Assembly (NCBI RefSeq): GCF_024721315.2
Contig: NZ_JANFAK020000059.1
Coordinates: 1 to 46,316 of the forward strand
DNA length: 46,316 bases
Origin: Streptomyces sp. Isolate_45
Lineage (GTDB): Bacteria; Actinomycetota; Actinomycetes; Streptomycetales; Streptomycetaceae
Reading direction: 5' to 3'
Positions 40,847 through 46,316 of the stretch are shown one piece after another. The position numbers and the translations under genes are program-made. Within the stretch, counting starts at the first letter, position 1; each line of letters opens with the position of its first letter. The notes beneath the pieces were generated by a model, which was not told the DNA's origin, ran no database searches, and saw nothing but the letters and a program-made list of their open reading frames with translations.

Positions 40847-40866
40847 AGCCCCCTCCGGCTCCGAAG
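40839..40866 (+). promoter_or_regulatory. SigK-like ECF promoter for the FAD-DUF1365-DUF1295 operon
   Basis: ACATCC (40839-40844), 16 bp, CCGAAG (40861-40866), 28 bp before the ATG with a GGAGG site between. It closely resembles the mycobacterial SigK consensus as I recall it, CCATCC-N16/17-CCGAAT. Confidence 0.6.
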
Positions 40867-40894
40867 TACCGGCGAAGGCGAAGGAGGGAGCGGG

Positions 40895-42178
40895 ATGACC
40901 GAACGAGGACGACCGCGCACCGCCGTGATCGGCGGGGGCGTATCGGGGCTGACTGCGGCGTACGTACTGGCCCGCCGCCACGAGGTGACGCTCCACGAGG
41001 CCGACGACCGGTTGGGCGGGCACGCCCACACCCACGAGGTGAAGGGCCCCGACGGGCAGGTCCGGTCCGTGGACTCGGGTTTCATCGTGCACAACGACCG
41101 GACGTACCCGTACCTGCTGCGGCTCTTCCGCGAGCTGGGCGTGGCCACCCGGCCGACGACGATGAGCCTGTCGGTGCACTGCGAGGGCTGCGGGTTGGAG
41201 TACGCGGGAGCGCGCGGGCCACGGGGGCTGTTCGCCCGGCCGGGGGGTTCGCTGCGGCCCGCCTACCTGCGGATGCTGGCGCAGGTCCCGGTCTTCCACC
41301 GGCAGGCCCGGCGGCTGCTGACCGCGCCCGAGGGGGCCCGTGAACCCACCCTGGGCGAGTTCCTGGAGCGCGGCGGCTTCGGCCCGTACTTCACCGGCCA
41401 CTTCGCGATTCCGCTCGTGGCTTCGGTGTGGTCCTGTCCCCCGGGCACCGCGCTGCGCTACCCGGCCCGCTACCTGTTCCGCTTCCTGGCCCACCACGGG
41501 CTGCTGTCGGTGGGGGGCTCGCCGAGCTGGCGCACGGTCGAGGGCGGTTCGGCGCGGTACGTGGAGCGGGTGCGGGAGGAGCTGGGCGCGGGCGCCGTAC
41601 GGGTGGCCGACGCGGTGCGGGAGCTCGCCCGGACCCCGGAGGGGGTGGTGGTCACCACCGCCGACGGGACGCGGACCCGGTACGACTCGGTGGTCGTCGC
41701 CGTCCACGCCGACCAGGCGCTGCGGATGCTGGCCGATCCGACGGACGCCGAGCGCGAGGTGCTCGGCGCATTCGGTTACTCCCGCAACCGGACCGTCCTG
41801 CACACCGACGCGTCGGTGCTGCCGCGCACGGCGGGCGCCCGGGCCTGCTGGAACTACCGGCTGTCGGCGTGCCGCCCGGACGAGGAGGTGCCGGTGCAGG
41901 TCAGCTACGACATGAACCGCCTCCAGGGGCTGGACGCGCCGGAGCCGTACGTGGTCACGCTGGGGGCCGACGAGCGGGTGCGGCCGGATTTGGTCCTGGC
42001 CGAGATGGTCTACGAGCATCCGGTCTACACCCCGGAGTCGGTCGCGGCGCAGCGCCTGCTGCCCGGGCTGTCCGGACCGGTGACGGCCTTCGCCGGGGCC
42101 TACCACGGGTGGGGGTTCCACGAGGACGGCTGCCGCTCGGGCGTCGAGGCGGCGGCCGCGCTGGGGGTGGGCTGGTGA
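40895..42178 (+). CDS. FAD-dependent oxidoreductase (amine oxidase/desaturase-like, UfaD/Rv0449c-type)
   Basis: The 427-residue protein has a Rossmann FAD motif (TAVIGGGVSGLTAAYVLARRHEVTLHEADDRLGGHAHTHEV, residues ~8-48) and ends in FAGAYHGWGFHEDGCRSGVEAA, a C-terminal FAD signature. From memory, relatives sit beside mycobacterial sigK and, in Rhodobacter, act in making modified or furan fatty acids. ATG 40895 has GGAGG about 7 nt upstream. Its stop overlaps the DUF1365 start as GTGA, so the genes are coupled. The likely substrates are membrane lipid acyl chains; that is inference from the family. Confidence 0.88.
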   Translation: MTERGRPRTAVIGGGVSGLTAAYVLARRHEVTLHEADDRLGGHAHTHEVKGPDGQVRSVDSGFIVHNDRTYPYLLRLFRELGVATRPTTMSLSVHCEGCGLEYAGARGPRGLFARPGGSLRPAYLRMLAQVPVFHRQARRLLTAPEGAREPTLGEFLERGGFGPYFTGHFAIPLVASVWSCPPGTALRYPARYLFRFLAHHGLLSVGGSPSWRTVEGGSARYVERVREELGAGAVRVADAVRELARTPEGVVVTTADGTRTRYDSVVVAVHADQALRMLADPTDAEREVLGAFGYSRNRTVLHTDASVLPRTAGARACWNYRLSACRPDEEVPVQVSYDMNRLQGLDAPEPYVVTLGADERVRPDLVLAEMVYEHPVYTPESVAAQRLLPGLSGPVTAFAGAYHGWGFHEDGCRSGVEAAAALGVGW

Positions 42179-42933
42179 GGGCCGCGCTGTACGAGGCGGA
42201 CATCCGGCACGTGCGGGCCGGCGGGCCGGCGTACGGAATGCGGCACCGCACCTACCTGTGGCTGGTGGACCCGGCGGAGCCGCCGCGGCTGCCGTGGCCG
42301 GTGCGCGTGCTGGCCGGCTTCGACGCCCGTGACCACTTCGGCGGCTCGGAGCCCAGCATCCGTGCGGGGCTGGACCGTTTCCTGGCCGCGCGCGGGGTCG
42401 TGCTGCCGCAGGGGGCACGGGTGTCGATGCTGGCGCACGCCCGGGTGCTCGGCTTCGTCTTCAACCCGCTGTCCGTGTACTGGTGCCGCGCCCCGGACGG
42501 CGCGCTCCTGCACGTGGTCGCGGAGGTGCACAACACGTACGGCGAGCGGCACTGCTACCTGCTCGGCCCGGAGGCGGCGCGGGAGACGGCCGCGATCCCC
42601 AAGGAGTTCTACGTCTCCCCCTTCCTCGGGATGGACGGCGACTACCGGATGCGCTTGCCCGAGCCGGGAGCGGAGCTCGCGCTGAGCGTGCGGCTGGCGG
42701 GCGGGGCGGACGGGGCGGGCCTGACGGCGACCGTGCGCGGCAGTCGCCGTCCGGCGGGCGTTCGGGGCGTGCTGCGCGCCGTGCTGCGTCACCCCTGGTC
42801 GACGGCGGCCGTCGCGGTCGGCATCCGCTTCCACGGGGTCCGGCTGTTGCTGCGCGGGGCGGCCGTGCGGCCGCGGCCGCCGCACGTCCCGCAGGCGGGG
42901 ATGTCGGTGGGCGGCGCGGGAGGGACGCGATGA
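42175..42933 (+). CDS. DUF1365 family protein
   Basis: The 252-residue protein belongs to DUF1365: ALYEADIRHVRAGGPAYGMRHRTYLWLVDP at the start, VSMLAHARVLGFVFNPLSVYWC and the EVHNTYGERHCYLLG stretch, and KEFYVSPFLGMDGDYRM. The chemistry is unknown; neighbours across bacteria point to modified fatty acid synthesis. The GTG start overlaps the upstream stop by 4 bp (GTGA), and its stop overlaps the next start by 4 bp (ATGA), so the three genes are translationally coupled. Confidence 0.88.
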   Translation: MRAALYEADIRHVRAGGPAYGMRHRTYLWLVDPAEPPRLPWPVRVLAGFDARDHFGGSEPSIRAGLDRFLAARGVVLPQGARVSMLAHARVLGFVFNPLSVYWCRAPDGALLHVVAEVHNTYGERHCYLLGPEAARETAAIPKEFYVSPFLGMDGDYRMRLPEPGAELALSVRLAGGADGAGLTATVRGSRRPAGVRGVLRAVLRHPWSTAAVAVGIRFHGVRLLLRGAAVRPRPPHVPQAGMSVGGAGGTR

Positions 42934-43748
42934 ACTGGGGCGCTTTCGGGGTCAATCTGGCCGTGTCGGCGGGCGCGGCGCTCGCGGTGATGCTCGTGGC
43001 CTTCGCGGTGGGCGTCCGCACGGGGCTGCACCGGGTGGTCGACGTGGCGTGGGGCGCGGCCTTCGCGGCCGTCGCGCTCGCCACGTACGGGATGTCGGGC
43101 GGGGGCGTCGGGCGCGGTCTGCTCCTGACGGTGCTCACCGTGGTCTGGGGCCTGCGTCTGGCGACGCACATCGCGTGGCGGGGCCGGGGTCACGGCGAGG
43201 ACCCGCGGTACGAGCGGATGCTGGCCAGGGCCCCGGGCAACCGGAGCCTGTACGCGCTGCGCAAGGTCTATCTGCTCCAGGCGGCGCTGGTCTGGCTGAT
43301 CTCGCTGCCGGTGCAGGCGGGTTCGTACGCGACCGGCGGAACGGGTGGGCCCGCGCTCGCCCTCGCCGTCGTGGGGACGGCGCTGTGGGCGACCGGTGTC
43401 GCCTTCGAGGCGGTGGGCGACCACCAGCTGGCCCGGTTCAAGGCGGATCCGGCGAATCGGGGGAAGATCATGGACCGGGGCCTGTGGTCGTGGACCCGGC
43501 ATCCGAACTACTTCGGGGACTTCTGCGTGTGGTGGGGCATCTTCCTGGTCGCGGCCGGGTCGGTGCAGGCGGCCGCCGTGTCCGTCGTCGCCCCGCTGGT
43601 GATGTCGTACCTGCTGATCGCGGGCAGCGGCAAACGCCTGCTGGAGCGGCACATGGAGGGGCGACCGGGATACGCCGAGTACGTGGCGCGGACCAGCGGC
43701 TTCCTTCCCCGGCCACCGGCCGGGAAGGGCCGTGGGCAATCCGGATGA
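42930..43748 (+). CDS. DUF1295 family membrane protein (steroid-reductase-like)
   Basis: The 272-residue membrane protein has about six hydrophobic helices and the DUF1295 signature RGLWSWTRHPNYFGDFCVWWGIFLVA (residues ~180-205), shared with steroid 5-alpha reductases and isoprenylcysteine methyltransferases. GRPGYAEYVARTSGFLPRPP ends it. It may reduce a double bond in a lipid chain. GGGAGGGACGCG precedes the ATG. In the operons I remember, an SAM-dependent fatty acid methyltransferase sits next to it; none is present here. Confidence 0.88.
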   Translation: MNWGAFGVNLAVSAGAALAVMLVAFAVGVRTGLHRVVDVAWGAAFAAVALATYGMSGGGVGRGLLLTVLTVVWGLRLATHIAWRGRGHGEDPRYERMLARAPGNRSLYALRKVYLLQAALVWLISLPVQAGSYATGGTGGPALALAVVGTALWATGVAFEAVGDHQLARFKADPANRGKIMDRGLWSWTRHPNYFGDFCVWWGIFLVAAGSVQAAAVSVVAPLVMSYLLIAGSGKRLLERHMEGRPGYAEYVARTSGFLPRPPAGKGRGQSG

Positions 43749-43773
43749 ACCAGGCCATTGGTACAGTCGCGGC

Positions 43774-44253
43774 ATGGCCGTGGACGAGCTCGACACCCGG
43801 ATCCTGCGCCTGCTGATCGAGCAGCCGCGCACCAGCGTCCGGGAGTACGCCCGGATCCTCGGGGTGGCGCGGGGAACGCTCCAGGCCCGGATGGACCGCC
43901 TGGAGCGGACCGGGGTGATCACCGGAACCGGTCCGGTGCTCTCCCCCGCCGCGCTCGGGCATCCCGTACTGGCCTTCGTGCACATCGAGGTGACCCAGGG
44001 GCATCTGGACGAGGTCGGCGACGCCCTGGCCGCCGTGCCCGAGATCATCGAGGCATTCTCCATCACGGGTGGCGGGGACCTGCTGACCCGCGTCGCGGCC
44101 CGGGACAACGCGCACCTGGAGGACGTGATCCAGCAGCTGATCCGGCTTCCGGGCGTGGTCCGCACCCGGACGGAGGTGGCGTTGCGCGAACGGGTCGCGC
44201 ACCGGCTGCTGCCCCTGGTCGAAGCCGTGGGCAGGACAGCGCGCAAACCCTGA
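43774..44253 (+). CDS. Lrp/AsnC family transcriptional regulator
   Basis: The 159-residue protein has an N-terminal winged helix (LDTRILRLLIEQPRTSVREYARILGVARGTLQARMDRLERTGVI, residues ~6-50) and a RAM-type ligand domain (FVHIEVTQGHLDEV and SITGGGDLLTRVAARD). Members sense amino acids and form octamers. TACAGT, a -10-like element, ends 6 bp before the ATG with no ribosome site, so the message is probably leaderless. The promoter lies within the end of the DUF1295 gene. It has no clear target nearby. Confidence 0.87.
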   Translation: MAVDELDTRILRLLIEQPRTSVREYARILGVARGTLQARMDRLERTGVITGTGPVLSPAALGHPVLAFVHIEVTQGHLDEVGDALAAVPEIIEAFSITGGGDLLTRVAARDNAHLEDVIQQLIRLPGVVRTRTEVALRERVAHRLLPLVEAVGRTARKP

Positions 44254-44299
44254 CAGGATGGTGTGGACAGGCACACGACCGGCAGGACGGGCGCAACGG

Positions 44300-44989
44300 A
44301 TGATTTCCGTCATATTCGATCTCGACGGCACCCTCGTGGACAGCGAACCGAACTACTACGAATCGGGCCGCCTCACCCTGGAGCGGCACGGCGTCCCCGA
44401 TTTCACGTGGGAGCAGCACTCCCGCTTCATCGGCATCGGCACCCTGGAGACGCTGGAGATCCTCAAGGAGCGCTACGGCCTGCCGGCGCCCGTCGAGCAG
44501 CTCCTCGCGGAGCAGAACGCCGCCTACCTGGAGCTGGCCCGCACCCGGACCGAGGCCTTCCCCGAGATGCGCCGGTTCGTGGAGCTGCTGCACGCGCGGG
44601 GCGTCCCGATGGCCGTCGCCTCGGGCTCCTCCCGCGAGGCCATCGACGCCGTCCTGGTGGGTACCGGATTGGACGCGCTGCTGACGACGGTTGTCTCCGC
44701 CGAGGAAGTGGCGCACGGCAAGCCCGCCCCCGACGTGTTCCTGGAGGCGGCCCGCCGGCTCGGCGCCTCTCCCGCCGACTGCGTGGTGGTCGAGGACGCG
44801 GCGCCCGGCGCCGAGGCCGCCCGCGCGGCCGGCATGGCCTGCGTGGCGGTCCCGTACGTGGCGGACACCGCGTCCGACCCGGCCTTCGCGGCCTCGGGTC
44901 TGCTCTTCGCGGGCGGCCAGGCCCAGTTCAGCGCGGACGCGGCCCACGACTGGCTGACCGCACACGGGGCCGCCCGCGACGCGGCCTGA
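44300..44989 (+). CDS. HAD family phosphatase (beta-phosphoglucomutase-like)
   Basis: The 229-residue protein has the HAD motifs: I in IFDLDGTLVDSE (residues ~5-16), II in AVASGSSREA, III in VAHGKPAPDVFLEA and IV in CVVVEDAAPGAEAA. A C1-type helical cap follows motif I. It should dephosphorylate a small sugar phosphate. No good ribosome site is seen before ATG 44300, and an ATG 14 codons upstream is possible. It follows the Lrp gene by 46 bp. Confidence 0.9.
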   Translation: MISVIFDLDGTLVDSEPNYYESGRLTLERHGVPDFTWEQHSRFIGIGTLETLEILKERYGLPAPVEQLLAEQNAAYLELARTRTEAFPEMRRFVELLHARGVPMAVASGSSREAIDAVLVGTGLDALLTTVVSAEEVAHGKPAPDVFLEAARRLGASPADCVVVEDAAPGAEAARAAGMACVAVPYVADTASDPAFAASGLLFAGGQAQFSADAAHDWLTAHGAARDAA

Positions 44990-45375
44990 CGCGGGCGCCG
45001 GCCGACGCACGCCCGGCCGGGCGGTTACGCGGACCCCTCGGGACCCGCGCCTCTCAGGACCCCCTGTCCGGGGGCGCGGTTCGCGCCGGCCGAGGCGGCG
45101 CTCGTGCCGGCGGTGCCGGGTCAGCGCTTCCACCTCGACACGGGGCCGGAACCGGCGAAGGTGTTCCCGGGGCTCACCCTCCAGCCGGTTGGACCGGTCC
45201 CGGCGACGGTCCGCGCGCGCTGAACGACCGGCGGGCGGGCCGCGGGGCGGGCGGCGGAGCGAACTCCGGCGGGCGGCGAACTGCCCCGCGAACTGCCCCT
45301 CCGGTCCGCGATCCGCTCCTAGTCTCGGGCCTCGGCGGCGGGACAGCGCGCCGCCCCGGACCAGGAAAGGGCTCG
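44990..45375 (+). other. 386-bp stretch with a possible gene remnant
   Basis: No complete gene is recognised. From about 45097 to the stop at 45221-45223 the frame reads FAPAEAALVPAVPGQRFHLD and then TGPEPAKVFPGLTLQPVG, with near-perfect GC bias at third positions. It looks like the C-terminal end of a protein that lost its start, or a very small gene with a GTG start. It is in the same frame as the HAD gene, after that gene's stop. Confidence 0.3.
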
Positions 45376-45633
45376 ATGGAGATGAAGAAGAACAAACTGG
45401 CGGCCGGCGGCGCCGCGGTCGTGATGGCCGCGGGGATCGCGATCACCGCGGTCGGGGCGGCGAACGCGGCCGGCGGCACCTCGTCCGGCAGCGCGCGGAT
45501 CACGTCCGTGGAGCAACTGCACGAGAACCTCGCCCAGGCGGTGGCGCACGAGCAGGCCCTGGGGCTCCAGGGCACCATCGGCGGCCCCGTCGGCCGTGAG
45601 GTGCTCGCTTCGTACGACGCGGTCGAAGGCTGA
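45376..45633 (+). CDS. Small secreted protein of unknown function
   Basis: The 85-residue product starts MEMKKNKLAAGGAAVVMAAG, with a Sec signal and likely cleavage after ANA (residue ~34). The mature part (about 50 residues) has an amphipathic helix, VEQLHENLAQAVAHEQALG, and a Gly-rich tail ending DAVEG. No Cys is present, so it is not a disulphide peptide. A ribosome site (GGAAAGG) precedes the ATG; an ATG two codons further in is an alternative. The Cys-rich gene downstream begins 8 bp after its stop, so the two are probably co-transcribed. Confidence 0.6.
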   Translation: MEMKKNKLAAGGAAVVMAAGIAITAVGAANAAGGTSSGSARITSVEQLHENLAQAVAHEQALGLQGTIGGPVGREVLASYDAVEG

Positions 45634-45640
45634 CGGGACG

Positions 45641-46126
45641 GTGAGCACCGTGGGTAGCGAGCAGACCTCGGCCACCGCGCCGACCTGGTGTCCGAGCGGC
45701 GAGGCCGGGGCTCCCGAGTCCGTCGTCCTCGGCGTCCGTTCGGCGGCCGACGGCCGGGTGGTGTACCTCGCCGACCCGGTCCCGGCGCCGGAAGTCCTCT
45801 CGACCCTCCCGGACGGGATCGAGCCGACCCGGGTCCTGCGCTTCGCCTCGCACTGCGTCTCCGCCTGCGTCAACCGGCGGGGCGACGACTGTGCGCTGGT
45901 GGAGCGCGTCCTGGCCCTGCCCGCGGCCGGCGCGGACACCCGTGCGGTCCCACGGTGCCACCTCCGCAACCGGTGCCAGTGGTGGCAGCAGACGGGTGTG
46001 GACGCGTGCCACCGCTGCCCGGCCGTCACCACGGCCACGTTCCGGGAGGACGAACTCGCCACTCTGGTGGCGGACCCGTCGACCACTCCGGAGCAACTGG
46101 CGGCGTGGATCAGGGATTCGGCCTGA
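45641..46126 (+). CDS. Cys-rich, possible metal- or Fe-S-binding protein
   Basis: The 161-residue protein has a folded N-terminal domain (VVLGVRSAADGRVVYLADPV) and then clustered cysteines: HCVSACVNRRGDDC (C-x3-C-x6-C) and RCHLRNRCQWWQQTGVDACH plus a following Cys (C-x4-C-x10-C-x2-C). This could hold an iron-sulphur cluster or zinc. I do not recognise the family with confidence. GTG 45641 starts 8 bp after the small secreted protein; a GTG three codons later is also possible. A hairpin follows its stop. Confidence 0.65.
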   Translation: MSTVGSEQTSATAPTWCPSGEAGAPESVVLGVRSAADGRVVYLADPVPAPEVLSTLPDGIEPTRVLRFASHCVSACVNRRGDDCALVERVLALPAAGADTRAVPRCHLRNRCQWWQQTGVDACHRCPAVTTATFREDELATLVADPSTTPEQLAAWIRDSA

Positions 46127-46136
46127 CCTCACCGCC

Positions 46137-46160
46137 CCGACGGTCCGCCACCCCCGTCGG
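46137..46160 (+). terminator. Possible terminator hairpin
   Basis: CCGACGG (46137-46143) pairs with CCGTCGG (46154-46160) across a 10-nt loop, just after the Cys-rich gene. It has no T-tract. Confidence 0.35.
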
Positions 46161-46181
46161 CCCGTCGTCCGTTCACCCTCG

Positions 46182-46241
<60 letters not shown>

Positions 46242-46316
46242 ACGGCGCTGCGGATGCAGGAGCTGATGGTCGCGGTGGTCGAGGACGGCACCGGCCGCAA
46301 CGCCGCGATCCGAGGC
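46242..46316 (+). CDS. Penicillin-binding protein fragment, 5' end missing, runs off the window
   Basis: The last 25 codons read ALRMQELMVAVVEDGTGRNA and then AIRG, open to the edge. This is the segment just before the KTG motif of class B-type transpeptidases (LMVAVV...GTGRNAAI). Nothing upstream encodes the first several hundred residues, which suggests the sequence was joined here artificially through the G/C run. In an intact chromosome, the gene for this cell-wall enzyme would need about 1 kb to the left. Confidence 0.65.

Larger units (their letters stand above)
40591..40894. promoter_or_regulatory. 304-bp divergent control region for the SDR and FAD operons
   Basis: No gene is seen. 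It holds two SigK-like promoters, a set of iterated repeats (40737-40846) and a 13-bp palindrome, ACATCCAGGATGT (40814-40826). An inverted repeat, CGCCCGTC-gt-GACGGGCG (40644-40661), lies in the SDR leader. Confidence 0.6.

Noticed and set aside
40721..40894. Upstream ATG extension of the FAD oxidoreductase
   Set aside because: The extension would contain the promoter boxes and the iterated repeats, while the ATG at 40895 has an excellent ribosome site and the expected N-terminus.

Overview
The window is very GC-rich chromosomal DNA, dense in genes with a strong G/C bias at third codon positions. It has GTG/TTG starts, AGGAGG-type ribosome sites, probable leaderless genes and families typical of Streptomyces (DUF6421, LVIVD/DUF305, CbiX-like, MocR, LitR-like). 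I infer a Streptomyces or close relative. I saw no tRNA, rRNA, CRISPR array, insertion sequence or phage gene.

Layout. 1-6250: the 3' part of an MFS exporter, then a leftward run of LLM flavin oxidoreductase, DUF6421, SDR, threonine aldolase and transglutaminase-like genes; the LLM gene is divergent from a padR gene. 7.2-11.6 kb: GDPD-like, GNAT, DUF5134, M56 peptidase, PAP2 and TetR genes. 11.7-15.7 kb: a divergent secreted LVIVD protein and DUF305 lipoprotein sharing a promoter region, then an FprA-like reductase and a lipoprotein. 15.7-22.7 kb: ArsR and Old Yellow Enzyme genes behind a 52-bp dyad, a BNR-repeat protein, ung, a CbiX-like protein, and a lactonase with bacterial nitric oxide synthase. 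22.9-35.8 kb: ordinary accessory genes (membrane proteins, lipoproteins, FUSC and MFS transporters, flavin monooxygenase, UspA, APC permease, AhpD-like and MocR pair, phosphatase, DUF1275).

35.8-43.8 kb is the most interesting part. An ECF sigma factor faces a MerR regulator that has a cobalamin-binding domain (LitR/CarH type), and the regulator sits downstream of a DNA photolyase. Further along are an SDR-DUF2867 gene and a divergent, translationally coupled FAD oxidoreductase-DUF1365-DUF1295 operon. Three promoter-like elements read (A/G)CATCC-N16-CCGAA(A/G). They lie before the photolyase, the SDR gene and the FAD operon. They resemble the mycobacterial SigK promoter, and the FAD-DUF1365-DUF1295 genes resemble the genes beside mycobacterial sigK, except that the fatty-acid methyltransferase is missing. 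My model is that light inactivates the B12 regulator, which frees the sigma gene; the sigma factor then fires DNA repair and membrane-lipid genes, and also the regulator itself as feedback. The arrangement and motifs are seen; the circuit is inference.

43.8-46.3 kb: Lrp and HAD genes, a small secreted protein, a Cys-rich protein, and then a G30...C20 homopolymer junction. The junction abuts a 5'-less penicillin-binding protein fragment and is probably an assembly join.
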